Origin: Acidobacteriota bacterium
Lineage (GTDB): Bacteria; Actinomycetota; Acidimicrobiia; Acidimicrobiales; RAAP-2
Direction: 5' to 3'
Length of the DNA stretch: 45,533 bases
Assembly: GCA_018970215.1 (NCBI GenBank)
Contig: JAGWWX010000005.1
Coordinates: 1 to 45,533, forward strand
In this document: positions 1 through 9,616 of the stretch, one piece after another
Numbering within the stretch: the first letter of the stretch is position 1
Layout: the number at the start of each line of letters is the position of its first letter
The notes under the pieces: model-generated
Database searches by the model: none
What the model was told of the DNA's origin: nothing
What the model saw: the letters and a program-made list of their open reading frames with translations, nothing else
Made by a program: the position numbers and the translations under genes

Positions 1-479
1 GCCTCTGTTCTCCAGTACTGCGGGACCGAACGGAGTTGCATCACAATCAGTACGAGAGATGTCACCGTGAGCAGTAGCGCACCGGACGTTCCCACCCGGA
101 GGGACATACGTTCTCCGCGAGAGTGGTACGTGCGCTCACCCCACCACAAGGTGATGGCACTCGCGACCACGACGGCAGCAATCGACCAGGCGAGTCCGCG
201 GGATAGTGGACTTTCGTGGTTCACGACCATCGATCCACCGTCTTCGAGAAATGCCTGGATCTGTTCCATCGTTCGCCCACGAGCAGGCACGCCTTCGATG
301 CTCATCCAATGTCCACCGGTGTTCGTCCCCCGCAGATAGAGGTACGTGAAGAGCAGGGCGCACATTGACACCACGTCACCCGCAATGAATATCCAGATGC
401 CGAGGCGCTGACGGTGATGAACGACTTCCGGTGCCTCGTGATGCGATATGCCGTCATAGTGCTGTTCGGTAGTGGTCAT
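1..479 (-). CDS. ctaE: cytochrome c oxidase subunit III (partial, runs off left edge)
   Basis: Open minus-strand frame with no stop before the edge, so absent from the ORF track: MTTTEQHYDGISHHEAPEVVHHRQRLGIWIFIAGDVVSMCALLFTYLYLRGTN... Overlaps the ctaD stop as ATGA. COX3-like TM pattern and position after ctaD. Confidence 0.8.
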   Translation of the reverse strand, partial: MTTTEQHYDGISHHEAPEVVHHRQRLGIWIFIAGDVVSMCALLFTYLYLRGTNTGGHWMSIEGVPARGRTMEQIQAFLEDGGSMVVNHESPLSRGLAWSIAAVVVASAITLWWGERTYHSRGERMSLRVGTSGALLLTVTSLVLIVMQLRSVPQYWRTE

Positions 480-2341
480 GAGCGCACCAACTCCTCTCCG
501 TAGGTATAGGGATCTGCAGTGACAACCGGCAGTACTTCAAAATTCTCGAGCGGCACGGGCGTCGGTACCATCCACTCCAGGGACTTCGCCGCCCACGGAT
601 TTGGCCCGGACGGCTCACCTTTTTTCCACGAGTGAATAACTGCGCCAAGGAGTGTCAGCATGCCCGCCATGATCATGTACGCACCAACACTGGAGATCAG
701 ATTGGTGTGTTCGAAAATCAAGGCGTAGCTGGCGTAGCGCCGAGGCATACCACGCATACCCGACATAAACATTGACAAGAAGGTGACCTGGGTGCCGATG
801 AACACGAGCCAAAACGAAATTCGACCCATTGTCTCATCTAAGAATCTGCCCGTGACTTTGGGGAACCAGTAGGCCAAGGCGCCGAGGGCGCCAAAGAGCA
901 CCGAGCCGACGAACACGTAGTGAAAGTGCGCCACCACGAACATCGTTCCGTGTAGCTCATTATCCAACGGGATGTCCGAGAGGTAGATACCCGTGATGCC
1001 CCCCACGATGAAGTTCGCGACAAACCCCAGTAACCACAGCATGGGCAGACGCATCCAGAGGTTTCCTTTCCAAATGGTGCCCATAATGACCAAGAAGATG
1101 ACACCGGTCGGTATCGAGATCAACTCGGTGGTCAGCATGAAGGGTCCGCCCAGAGCGGGGGCCCAGCCCGTCGTAAACATATGGTGAGCCCAGACCAGGG
1201 CGGAGAGTCCGCAGAGTCCCGCCATCGCACCAATGGCCGTGCGGTACGAAAACAGCGGCTTGCGAGCGAATACCGACGCAATCTCCAGCAGCGCACCGAC
1301 CGCGGGGAGCAATATCACGTAGACCTCCGGGTGCCCCATCAGCCAAAAGAGGTTCTCTTGGAGCCATCCGGTACCGCCACCACTCGCAGTAAAGAAGCTG
1401 GTGCCCACGGTTCGGTCGGCGAGATTCAGCCCCATGACGACGAAGAAGAATGGGAACGCGTAGAGACCGAGGCCAGCGGCGAACATTGACGCCCAGGTAA
1501 AGATGGGCAAGCGGTTCAGAGTCATGCCCTCCGTACGCATGGTGAGCGCGGTACAGATTGTGTTAACGCCCGCCACCGTGGTCGAAATCGTGAACGTGAT
1601 GATCGAAAGCGCGAAGAGATCAAAACCGGGCCCTGACTGATTCGAAATCGGCGCCTGAGTGACCCAGCCCATATCCATGGCACCGACGAACAGCGAGCCC
1701 AGCAGCAGTGGAATGGCCGCCACGAGGGTCCACAGGCTGAGTGCGTTCAGTCGAGGGAAAGCCATATCACGAGCGCCAACTTGGATCGGCAAAACGAAGT
1801 TGGCCCACGGTCCCGCAACGGCCACGATGAGACCGAGGATCATCAACATCCCGTGCACACCAAGAAACGCGTTATAGACCTGCTGTGGAACGAAGTGGTT
1901 GCCCGGAGTGATCAAATTTGTCCGGATTCCCATCGCCAGCAGGCCACCCGCACCCAGCAAAATCATCGTCACGATGATGTACTGCACCCCCACAACCTTG
2001 TGGTCAGTGGTAAAGCGCCAGTAGCGAAATGTGCCCATGCCCTTTCCGGCGAGGTACATCTCATCGTCGTGGGATTGATCTCTGCCCGACGCCCACTTTC
2101 CCGGTGCCGTCAATGCGCCGATGCCGAGTAAGAATCCAACGACCCAGCCACAGCCCATCAGCGTTGTTACCTGATCATCAAACAACTGACCATCGGCGTT
2201 AAGTAAGTGGCGGGCAGCAAACCACGCAATGAGAGCCCCCGCAATTCCTGCTATCGCTCCCGTTGCGAAGTTGAGCCGGCGCATAACGCCCCCACCGACA
2301 GGAGTGTGCACAGCATTGTCTACATTCGTCGACATTTTCAT
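476..2341 (-). CDS. ctaD: cytochrome c oxidase subunit I with about 100-aa N-terminal membrane extension
   Basis: 621 aa; motifs GARDMAFPRLNALSLW, WLMGHPEVYVILLP, MFVVAHFHYVFVG. Extra N-terminal hydrophobic segments precede the COX1 core (FRYWRFTTDHKVVG). Confidence 0.97.
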   Translation of the reverse strand: MKMSTNVDNAVHTPVGGGVMRRLNFATGAIAGIAGALIAWFAARHLLNADGQLFDDQVTTLMGCGWVVGFLLGIGALTAPGKWASGRDQSHDDEMYLAGKGMGTFRYWRFTTDHKVVGVQYIIVTMILLGAGGLLAMGIRTNLITPGNHFVPQQVYNAFLGVHGMLMILGLIVAVAGPWANFVLPIQVGARDMAFPRLNALSLWTLVAAIPLLLGSLFVGAMDMGWVTQAPISNQSGPGFDLFALSIITFTISTTVAGVNTICTALTMRTEGMTLNRLPIFTWASMFAAGLGLYAFPFFFVVMGLNLADRTVGTSFFTASGGGTGWLQENLFWLMGHPEVYVILLPAVGALLEIASVFARKPLFSYRTAIGAMAGLCGLSALVWAHHMFTTGWAPALGGPFMLTTELISIPTGVIFLVIMGTIWKGNLWMRLPMLWLLGFVANFIVGGITGIYLSDIPLDNELHGTMFVVAHFHYVFVGSVLFGALGALAYWFPKVTGRFLDETMGRISFWLVFIGTQVTFLSMFMSGMRGMPRRYASYALIFEHTNLISSVGAYMIMAGMLTLLGAVIHSWKKGEPSGPNPWAAKSLEWMVPTPVPLENFEVLPVVTADPYTYGEELVRS

Positions 2342-2345
2342 TCTC

Positions 2346-3080
2346 CTAAATCGAAGCCGGCTGTTGGTTGAGCCACTGTTGATAATCAGACTTCGTCAGC
2401 ACGTGCACTCGCGTCACCATGACCGCGTGGTTCAGCCCACAGATCTCAGTGCAGCGAACGTCGTACGTTCCCACTTTGTTCGGCATGACGGCCACTGAGG
2501 TGAACACACCAGGGTTGGCGTTCACTTTGATGCCCATCTGCGGAATCCAGAATCCGTGCACAACATCCTCTGACGTCACGCGGAAAGAGATCTCGGTATC
2601 GACGGGTACGTAGAGCTCGTGAGACTTCACCTGCGTTCCGGGGTACGCAAAACTCCAGACCCACTGTTGACCCGTGACATCGACAGTCATCTCGGCTGAC
2701 GCTTCAGAACCTTGGTCATTAGCGAGCAGTGCTAAACCCCATACCAAGAGGAAAATAGTGAGGACCGTCGAGCCCACGAGCCAAAGAGACGTCACGGGAC
2801 CGTTGGCGCGAATCGCTGGGCCGTCCGGGGGTACGCCCTGCCCGCGATATCGCCATCGAACAATGCCGTACACCAGCACGGCGTAGACCACACCCGCCAC
2901 TGGCGCGGCCGCGACGGAAAAGATGACCATAGTGAGCACGCCCAAATGCATCGTGTTGCTCGCCACATCGGGCATCAACCACGGCACCACGTAGAGAGAA
3001 CCGACAACTCCGAGTGTCGTGATCGCCAACCACAAAACAATCATGAGAGGCGGAATGTTGCGAGATTTTTGTTCTGACAT
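2346..3080 (-). CDS. ctaC: cytochrome c oxidase subunit II (CuA)
   Basis: CuA motif DVRCTEICGLNHAVM; two N-terminal TM segments; start placed at MSEQKSRN (ORF extends to 3125). Confidence 0.94.
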   Translation of the reverse strand: MSEQKSRNIPPLMIVLWLAITTLGVVGSLYVVPWLMPDVASNTMHLGVLTMVIFSVAAAPVAGVVYAVLVYGIVRWRYRGQGVPPDGPAIRANGPVTSLWLVGSTVLTIFLLVWGLALLANDQGSEASAEMTVDVTGQQWVWSFAYPGTQVKSHELYVPVDTEISFRVTSEDVVHGFWIPQMGIKVNANPGVFTSVAVMPNKVGTYDVRCTEICGLNHAVMVTRVHVLTKSDYQQWLNQQPASI

Positions 3081-3088
3081 ACGCTCCC

Positions 3089-3832
3089 CTACTTCACCGT
3101 CAACGTGCCGGACATGTAGCCCCACGTCGACATCGCATTTCCGAACTGCCCAATTCGCGTACCACCGCAGGGGTACTCACAGTTCCACTGATACACCCCT
3201 GGTCCACCAACGTAGAAACTGAAAGTCACTTCCACGGCTTTTTTGGGGTAGTACCCCGCACCCTGTGGCGCACAGATCTCAGAGTTCGGCTCGGCGGGAT
3301 CACACAGGTCGACTTCATCGTTCGCGGGGATTGGCACAGAAACAAAGATGTCTCGTCCCGACCCAGGAATTCCGCGCAAGGTGAACGTGTGGCCGACGTG
3401 TTCGGGACTCCACTGCGTAATCGTCCGGCCGTCGACCTTGGCGGTGCCGTCGATAGTTCCCACCACGTTCCCAAAGTACGAGTTGTTGAGCACCTCACCA
3501 CCGTCGTACTGCTGAACCGTGATGGTGACGAGTGAGTTGCGATGAACGACCAAATTGTTATTGGAGTACGCCACCCAGTCAGGATGAGCCCCCTTCTCGC
3601 CACCCAAGACATCCCCAAAGAGGGCGTCGGGATAGGCGGAGATGGTGAGCTTCTCGTGATCAACCGTGGTCATCGTTCCATCGACCACCACCGTCGATGT
3701 CCCCACCTTCTGGGCCACAAGTGCTTCTTGCGGTCCCGATGCGGTGGCAAGAACGAATCCAGCGACAGCAATAACCGCTCCACCGACAACGATAGAAACG
3801 AGCGAGGCGAGCACGGCTCGAGTTCGCGTCAT
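3089..3832 (-). CDS. cupredoxin / COX2-like periplasmic protein with divergent copper site
   Basis: 247 aa, N-terminal signal/TM segment, C-terminal VYQWNCEYPCGGTRIGQFGNAMSTWGYMSGTLTV; immediately upstream of ctaC on the same strand. Confidence 0.75.
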   Translation of the reverse strand: MTRTRAVLASLVSIVVGGAVIAVAGFVLATASGPQEALVAQKVGTSTVVVDGTMTTVDHEKLTISAYPDALFGDVLGGEKGAHPDWVAYSNNNLVVHRNSLVTITVQQYDGGEVLNNSYFGNVVGTIDGTAKVDGRTITQWSPEHVGHTFTLRGIPGSGRDIFVSVPIPANDEVDLCDPAEPNSEICAPQGAGYYPKKAVEVTFSFYVGGPGVYQWNCEYPCGGTRIGQFGNAMSTWGYMSGTLTVK

Positions 3833-3907
3833 ACGCCACTTCCCCCCTGTACGTCGGGCAACGGTGCCCTGAGCGAATGTTACGTCATCGCCAGTTCGCG
3901 GGTGGTT

Positions 3908-3913
3908 TATCGT
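3908..3913 (+). promoter_or_regulatory. -10-like TATCGT, N6 before ATG 3920
   Basis: TATCGT-GACTTC-ATG. Confidence 0.5.
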
Positions 3914-3919
3914 GACTTC

Positions 3920-4234
3920 ATGGTTTCACCCACTCGACGCGAAATGTGGCGTATTCACGCAGGACTCGTCGTGGCGCAGTTGATCTGTATTCCGGCCTTC
4001 GTTATCGAAATTTCACGGGCGCTCGGTGGCAATACGTTGAGCTGGGTTTACGTTGTCGAGTGGCCCATACTGGGCGGTTACGCGGTCTATATGTGGCGCC
4101 GACTATTACGAGATGCGCGAGGTGAGGCGAGGACTCGCACCCCCCGTACCCCTCCTGCGGTCGACGAAGAAAAGCTCGCCGAATGGAATCGGTATCTCGA
4201 AACAGTTCATCGGCGCGATTCCGGTGTCGAGTAA
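3920..4234 (+). CDS. small membrane protein of unknown function
   Basis: MVSPTRREMWRIHAGLVVAQLICIPAFVIEISRALGG...; two hydrophobic segments; in-frame ATG at 3920 preceded by TATCGT-N6. Confidence 0.6.
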   Translation: MVSPTRREMWRIHAGLVVAQLICIPAFVIEISRALGGNTLSWVYVVEWPILGGYAVYMWRRLLRDARGEARTRTPRTPPAVDEEKLAEWNRYLETVHRRDSGVE

Positions 4235-4899
4235 CGGTCCAGCAGAGCGAGGAGTGAACCTTCACGGGCGATGCGGACCCGAAGGAGCCAGACGAGTACG
4301 GGTACCGCCCAGAGATCGCCGCATATCCACAAGATTGCGGCAGCCAGTTGCTGGGCCGCAAAGTCACTCGGCATCACCATTCCGGGCATGGAGCCCACGC
4401 TCGTGTACCACGCGGTCGAGGTAAAAATCGACAGTGACATGGCCAGAGCCAGCATCACGAACATGGTGAGAATTACGCCACCGGCACTCCAACGCAGTGG
4501 AGTGGACGAACGAAACACCACGGAGAAAAAGAGAGTTCCCGTCGCGAAAAAGAGAACGTTCTGCGCCTCGGTCGCCATTGCTCCCGCTTCCATGACGGCA
4601 TCGAAGACGCGCGGAACGTGACTAAGAACCATGGTGACATTCACGAGACCAATCGCGATCCATGGCGGTCCGAGGCGAGTCACCCGATGGGCGACGATCC
4701 ACCCCAGTGGCATCGGCAATAGAAACATTGTGACGACGTGACCCACCATGTGCCACGGGAGCGACTGTTCAAAGAGGAGCCGGAGCGGTGGAGCGCCCGC
4801 ACTCAGGGCACCGATGGTGGTCACACCACACCACAGTCGTTCACGTGCCGATACGAATCTCACGCCGACGAGCGCCACCACGGCGGCGACAAGAATCAT
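4207..4899 (-). CDS. ctaG: cytochrome c oxidase assembly factor, caa3-type CtaG-like membrane protein
   Basis: 230 aa polytopic protein; LPWHMVGHVVTMFLLPMPLGW, MPSDFAAQQLAAAILWICGD; oxidase gene context. Confidence 0.75.
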   Translation of the reverse strand: MILVAAVVALVGVRFVSARERLWCGVTTIGALSAGAPPLRLLFEQSLPWHMVGHVVTMFLLPMPLGWIVAHRVTRLGPPWIAIGLVNVTMVLSHVPRVFDAVMEAGAMATEAQNVLFFATGTLFFSVVFRSSTPLRWSAGGVILTMFVMLALAMSLSIFTSTAWYTSVGSMPGMVMPSDFAAQQLAAAILWICGDLWAVPVLVWLLRVRIAREGSLLALLDRYSTPESRR

Positions 4900-6605
4900 C
4901 GTTCACTGAAGAGGCGCAGGACTTGCTCGCGCAACACCGTGACGGCCGATGAAACGCCCGCCCGACCCGGCGCAGGAGTATCGGTCATGATGTACCGCAA
5001 CTGACCACGGCCATCGATGAGATAGACCACATTGGTGTGAATACTCATGCCATCTTCGCCGCCTCCATGTACGGTGACGCCGTAGTTGGCGTACGTGGCC
5101 TCCAGTGCAGCCGTCGAGCCGTTCACGAAGTAAAAACGAGGAACCGTATCGAAGTGATTGCGTCGTAGGAAGTTCTTCACTTCCCGTGGTGAGTGGTCGT
5201 CAGAGTTGGCGGCCACTGCAATGACATCTACGGGTCGGTCATCGGGAAAGGAGCGAAGAAGTTCCACCAGTTGATGACCGATCAGTGAGCACTCTTCGAA
5301 GCAGACGGGGTCAAGAAAGGTCAGAGCGACGACGTGACCAGGGGTATAGGGAATACCGACTCGCCGGCCGGTGGGGTCTGTTAAGTGAAACGGTGGCGCC
5401 GGTGTCACGACGTCGGTACCTTCGCCGTTGGCAGCTACGTGGAACGTTGATTCCGTTGTGCCGCAGACGGTAAGAAAGAGCGACCAACTCGCAACGAGAA
5501 ACATTGCAGCACCAATAGCCGCCACGCCACGAGAGGCATTGCGCGTCACCGTTCCCGCAACCGTGGGGCCGATAGCAGTTCGCTCCGCTGCCGCCTGTCC
5601 CCGATACAGCCCAATCGCGAGGATGATCAGTGGGGGCAGTGAGTTCGGATCAGTGGACAGACCTCCGAACAGACCGGTGTCTTGCACGACAACCCAGAAC
5701 GCGACGAGCACAATCGTGATGAGAACAATGGCGACGCGAGTGATCCGCCGCACGCGCCAGACCAGCGCACCAATGGCGACCACCGCAACGGAGACCCCGA
5801 TGTTCCACAGAGGCCCGAGATGCACGGCCGCGTCCCCCGCGAATCGCACGAGGCGTTGGAGTAACTCCGGTTGCGACATCGACGCCATATCCCGCGACAT
5901 GCGCCACCACTCGTTTGTGTCGCCCCTCCCCCAAAACCCTGTACCCGGGCGCAACTGCCATAGTCCGCCCCCGATGAGCAGCGTGGCGATACTCCATCGC
6001 AATGTCCATACCGCACGTGCATCAAAAAACGTATAGCGGCGGGAGATAATCACGCCCGCAAGTACATAGAGAACGACACCACCGGGCCACCCAAAGAAGA
6101 AGGACGAGCCGGAAGCGAACAGACCGCCATATCCCGCAGCAAACCAGATCGCCCCCGACCACCCCACAGACAGCAGCGCGCCTATGCGACTCGTTCGTTG
6201 GGCGAGCAGCATGAGACCGATACCCAACTGCAGCAGTACGACGAGTGACGCCATTCCCACGGGGTGCTCATTCCATACGGTGATGGCCACGTTGATGGGT
6301 CCTTGCGCCCACGTCGGAGTGTCATCTCGGGCGTCGGTGAATATCGAGGTGGCGAGGCCGAGGGGCATCGCCGACTGCAGCTGGAGGGCGCCGTTGAGTA
6401 CCCATAAGGCACCGAATCCATAGCGCAGAGTTCGTCGGACGACCGGCTCCGCGTCGACCGGCCACAGTGGCTGACGCCACGCCCACCACGCACCGATGAG
6501 CGCGGCCAAGAGAAGGCCAACAAGGACGTGCTGCCCGAGGGTGCGATAGAACGCATCGGCAACAAAGGGGTTGTGGATGTTGATGCCATCGCCCATGCCC
6601 GGCAT
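4896..6605 (-). CDS. polytopic membrane (DoxX-like) domain fused to SCO1/SenC thioredoxin-fold copper chaperone domain
   Basis: 569 aa; N-terminal multi-TM region; C-terminal VVALTFLDPVCFEECSLIGHQLVELL (CxxxC) and distal His in MSIHTNVVYLIDGRGQLR. Confidence 0.75.
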   Translation of the reverse strand: MPGMGDGINIHNPFVADAFYRTLGQHVLVGLLLAALIGAWWAWRQPLWPVDAEPVVRRTLRYGFGALWVLNGALQLQSAMPLGLATSIFTDARDDTPTWAQGPINVAITVWNEHPVGMASLVVLLQLGIGLMLLAQRTSRIGALLSVGWSGAIWFAAGYGGLFASGSSFFFGWPGGVVLYVLAGVIISRRYTFFDARAVWTLRWSIATLLIGGGLWQLRPGTGFWGRGDTNEWWRMSRDMASMSQPELLQRLVRFAGDAAVHLGPLWNIGVSVAVVAIGALVWRVRRITRVAIVLITIVLVAFWVVVQDTGLFGGLSTDPNSLPPLIILAIGLYRGQAAAERTAIGPTVAGTVTRNASRGVAAIGAAMFLVASWSLFLTVCGTTESTFHVAANGEGTDVVTPAPPFHLTDPTGRRVGIPYTPGHVVALTFLDPVCFEECSLIGHQLVELLRSFPDDRPVDVIAVAANSDDHSPREVKNFLRRNHFDTVPRFYFVNGSTAALEATYANYGVTVHGGGEDGMSIHTNVVYLIDGRGQLRYIMTDTPAPGRAGVSSAVTVLREQVLRLFSER

Positions 6606-6610
6606 GCGTG

Positions 6611-7015
6611 TTACCCCCGGTCCGCGTCGTCGAGACAGGCAACGAGCACGCCATTGACAAATCCACTTGACGCGTCGGTCGAAAACGTCTTGGCGAGTTC
6701 AACTGCTTCGTCGAGTATGACGGCCCGGGGAGGGGCATCGTCAAGTGATGACTCGCTGAGTGCCAGCAACATAATTAAGCGGTCAATGAGCGGCATCCGG
6801 TCGTACTGCCAGCCCAATGCGTAGCGCTCCACGAGAGCGCGCGCCTGTTCGTGGTATCCCTCAAAGGCGGTGAGGAGAGTAACCGTGTAGCCATCGGGTG
6901 GGAGTGGGAGTGCGGCGACAATGTCGAGGGGCGAACGACTCTTCTGCGTGGCCTCGTACGCCAGCTCCAGGGCTCGCTCTCGCGCTCGGTGACGCTGAGC
7001 GCCAGAATCACTCAC
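6611..7015 (-). CDS. nusB: transcription antitermination factor NusB
   Basis: 134 aa; ARERALELAYEATQK..., PLIDRLIMLLALSE, ILDEAVELAKTFSTDASSGFVNGVL; adjacent to efp. Confidence 0.92.
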   Translation of the reverse strand: MSDSGAQRHRARERALELAYEATQKSRSPLDIVAALPLPPDGYTVTLLTAFEGYHEQARALVERYALGWQYDRMPLIDRLIMLLALSESSLDDAPPRAVILDEAVELAKTFSTDASSGFVNGVLVACLDDADRG

Positions 7016-7575
7016 GCGCGCGTGATGTATTCGCCCGAACGAGTATCGACTTTGATCGTCTCTCCGGGTCCCACAAAGAGCGGCACTTGAACTACCAGCC
7101 CCGTCTCGAGAGTCGCCGGCTTACGGGCGCCAGAAACACGGTCGCCCTGAATACCTGGCTCCGTCTCGGCAATCACAAGTTCCACCGACGCCGGCATTTC
7201 TACGCCAATAATTTCATCGTCGTGCTGGATGACTAATGCGACGCCCGACTCCTTGAGATAGTTGGCCGCGTCACCCAAATTCTTCGCAGGCACCGTGATC
7301 TGGTCGTAGTTCCCTTGATCCATGAAGACGTAATCGCTGCCGTCGCGGTAGAGAAACTGCATATCCCGCTTATCGATAATTGCCTGCTCGAGACGTTCGT
7401 CAGCACGGTAGGTCCTTTCGATGACCGAACCGGATCGCAAGTTACGGAGTTTGGTCCGAACGAACGCACCGCCCTTACCGGGCTTCACGTGCTGAAACTC
7501 GATGATGGTAAACAGTCCGTCTTCCACCTTGAGAGTGACACCGTTCTTTATATCGTTACTCGAAATTGCGGGCAT
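7012..7575 (-). CDS. efp: elongation factor P
   Basis: 187 aa; MPAISSNDIKNGVTLKVEDGLFTIIEFQHVKPGKGGAFVRTKLRN. Confidence 0.97.
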   Translation of the reverse strand: MPAISSNDIKNGVTLKVEDGLFTIIEFQHVKPGKGGAFVRTKLRNLRSGSVIERTYRADERLEQAIIDKRDMQFLYRDGSDYVFMDQGNYDQITVPAKNLGDAANYLKESGVALVIQHDDEIIGVEMPASVELVIAETEPGIQGDRVSGARKPATLETGLVVQVPLFVGPGETIKVDTRSGEYITRA

Positions 7576-7632
7576 TTAATTCAGTCTCCTCGCGCGAAAC
7601 GCGACTGCATTCTACGACAGAGTTACGACGCT

Positions 7633-8070
7633 CTACGACACATGGCGTAAAACGCTGTACGCGGCGAGTTCGTATCCGAACCCCCCGAAGCCAGCAATGG
7701 AGCCATCGACGACCGACGCGATTGTCGAAAGATGCCGAAAGGGTTCGCGAGCTGCTGGATTCGACAGATGGACTTCTACTACGAATCCACCGAAGATATC
7801 CAATGCGTCGCGGAGAGCCCAGGAGCTATGGGTCAGTGCGCCGAGATTGACGATGAGGGCCTCCGCCGTCCCCCGCGCGGCATGAATCGTCTCAATCAGT
7901 ACCGACTCCTCGTTGGACTGAACGTGCACGACGTCGATGCCGGCCGGCTCCAAGATGTCACGAACGGTCGCTTCGTGCATCGCCAACGTCGCCGTTCCGT
8001 ATATCTCAGGAGCGCGCTCACCTAGCAGGTTCAAATTTGGTCCCGACACCATCACAACTCGACGACTCAT
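7633..8070 (-). CDS. aroQ: 3-dehydroquinate dehydratase, type II
   Basis: 145 aa; VSGPNLNLLGERAPEIYG, HVQSNEES, NLGALTHSSWALRDAL, EVHLSNPAAREPFR. Confidence 0.96.
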   Translation of the reverse strand: MSRRVVMVSGPNLNLLGERAPEIYGTATLAMHEATVRDILEPAGIDVVHVQSNEESVLIETIHAARGTAEALIVNLGALTHSSWALRDALDIFGGFVVEVHLSNPAAREPFRHLSTIASVVDGSIAGFGGFGYELAAYSVLRHVS

Positions 8071-9116
8071 CTCACACCTCCCGCGGCAACCAACAGTTCA
8101 ATGATGACATCACGGGGTACCCCCGCAACGACTTCTGGGCCCACGGGTCCATCGAGGACAAAGGTGAAGTCGTGGTGAGCTTTCTTGTCGCGAGCCATCG
8201 CACCTACTAACTCGTCAACCAGTAGCCCCGAGGGAAGGTCGCCACGGAGCCCAAAATGTTGAAGGGTGGCTCGATGATTCTCCACTCCTCGGCTATCAAT
8301 CCGTCCGAGCGCCTCAGCGAGATGGGCCGCGAACATCAGACCCACCGCCACGGCCTCGCCGTGGCGAATATCGAGGTCGATCCCATCGATAACCAGCGCC
8401 TCAATGGCGTGCGCCAAGGTGTGTCCGTAGTTCAACAGCGCGCGACTCCCCCCTTCGCGTTCATCGGCCGAGACAATTTCGGCTTTGAGCGCAATGGCGT
8501 CCCGCACGAGATCCGAGATGGGAAGAGTGGCAAGCGTCTCGGCGGAACGCCGACGCAGCAAACTGCATTTCGCGACCTCGCCGTACCCGTTGGCAATCTC
8601 TCGTGGTGGAAGTGTCGCGAGGAAATCGTCATCACACAGGACGGCCAGTGGCTGATGGAATGCTCCGAAAAGATTCTTTCCCGTGGGGAGATTGACACCC
8701 GTTTTGCCACCAATTGCGGCGTCGACTTGCCCGACGAGGGTGGTGGGCAGGTGAATCACTGAGATACCCCGAAGGTACGCGGCCGCGACGAAGCCACCGA
8801 GATCGCTCACGGCGCCACCACCAACGGTCACGATGACGTCGTGTCGTGACAGGGAGTGACGGGAAAGTTCGGTGGCGACCCTCTCTGCTTGAGACAGGGT
8901 CTTCGCGACATCCCCATCGGGAACCACGACTGTCACCCGAGCGAGGCCCGTGTCCACGTCATCCCAGCCCAGTGCGTGAACAGCCTCGCTGGTAATGACA
9001 CCGACGAGGGAAGCACGGGGTGCCACCGAGGCGATTGTGGTCGCGAGCGAATGGCGTGCGCCAGCTCCCGTCACAACGTCGTAGGAGCGATCACCGAGTT
9101 GTACGCGGATTGTCAT
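8067..9116 (-). CDS. aroB: 3-dehydroquinate synthase
   Basis: 349 aa; GGGAVSDLGGFVAAAYLRGI, PTTLVGQVDAAIGGKTGVN, NYGHTLAHAIE. Confidence 0.97.
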   Translation of the reverse strand: MTIRVQLGDRSYDVVTGAGARHSLATTIASVAPRASLVGVITSEAVHALGWDDVDTGLARVTVVVPDGDVAKTLSQAERVATELSRHSLSRHDVIVTVGGGAVSDLGGFVAAAYLRGISVIHLPTTLVGQVDAAIGGKTGVNLPTGKNLFGAFHQPLAVLCDDDFLATLPPREIANGYGEVAKCSLLRRRSAETLATLPISDLVRDAIALKAEIVSADEREGGSRALLNYGHTLAHAIEALVIDGIDLDIRHGEAVAVGLMFAAHLAEALGRIDSRGVENHRATLQHFGLRGDLPSGLLVDELVGAMARDKKAHHDFTFVLDGPVGPEVVAGVPRDVIIELLVAAGGVR

Positions 9117-9616
9117 TTCGTCGATTTTCTCACGTGCGCGATAATCTCGTCGACCACGTCACGCAACGGACGATCGGCGTTTACGAAATGTGACGCCACG
9201 GCCTCGTACGACGGCGCACGCTCGGTCATCAGTTCTTTGAGATGCGCATCGACGTCGTCACCGAGAAGAGGGCGATCACCATTCCTGACGCGTTCACTGA
9301 GTGTTGACAGCGGCGCCGTCAACCACACAACCAGGTCGGCGTCACGGAGCAGATAACGTGACTCTTCGTCCGTCACCACCCCGCCACCGCAACTCACGAC
9401 GGCATCGGTCAGCAGTGCGACACGGAGAGCGGCGGCTTCTGCTCGGCGAAAGGGCGCCTCGCCGTTTTCGCGAATAAAGTCCGCCGCCGATTCTCCAACC
9501 GCATCACTCACGAGGTCGTCGAGGTCGATGGCGTCACATCCCAGCTCCGCGGCTAGGGCTCGACCAACTGTTGTCTTTCCCACGCCCGGCATCCCTACGA
9601 GAACGAGGCGCGCCAT
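9113..9616 (-). CDS. aroK: shikimate kinase
   Basis: 167 aa; Walker A GMPGVGKTTVGRALA; EAPFRRAEAAAL; aro operon context. Confidence 0.96.
   Translation of the reverse strand: MARLVLVGMPGVGKTTVGRALAAELGCDAIDLDDLVSDAVGESAADFIRENGEAPFRRAEAAALRVALLTDAVVSCGGGVVTDEESRYLLRDADLVVWLTAPLSTLSERVRNGDRPLLGDDVDAHLKELMTERAPSYEAVASHFVNADRPLRDVVDEIIAHVRKSTK

Noticed and set aside
3542-3919. N-terminal extension of the 3542..4234 ORF
   Set aside because: Antisense to the cupredoxin gene; ATG 3920 has a TATCGT-N6 start signature.
7590-7602. Short CGCG-AAA-CGCG repeat upstream of efp
   Set aside because: Only 4-bp stem, expected by chance at this GC content.
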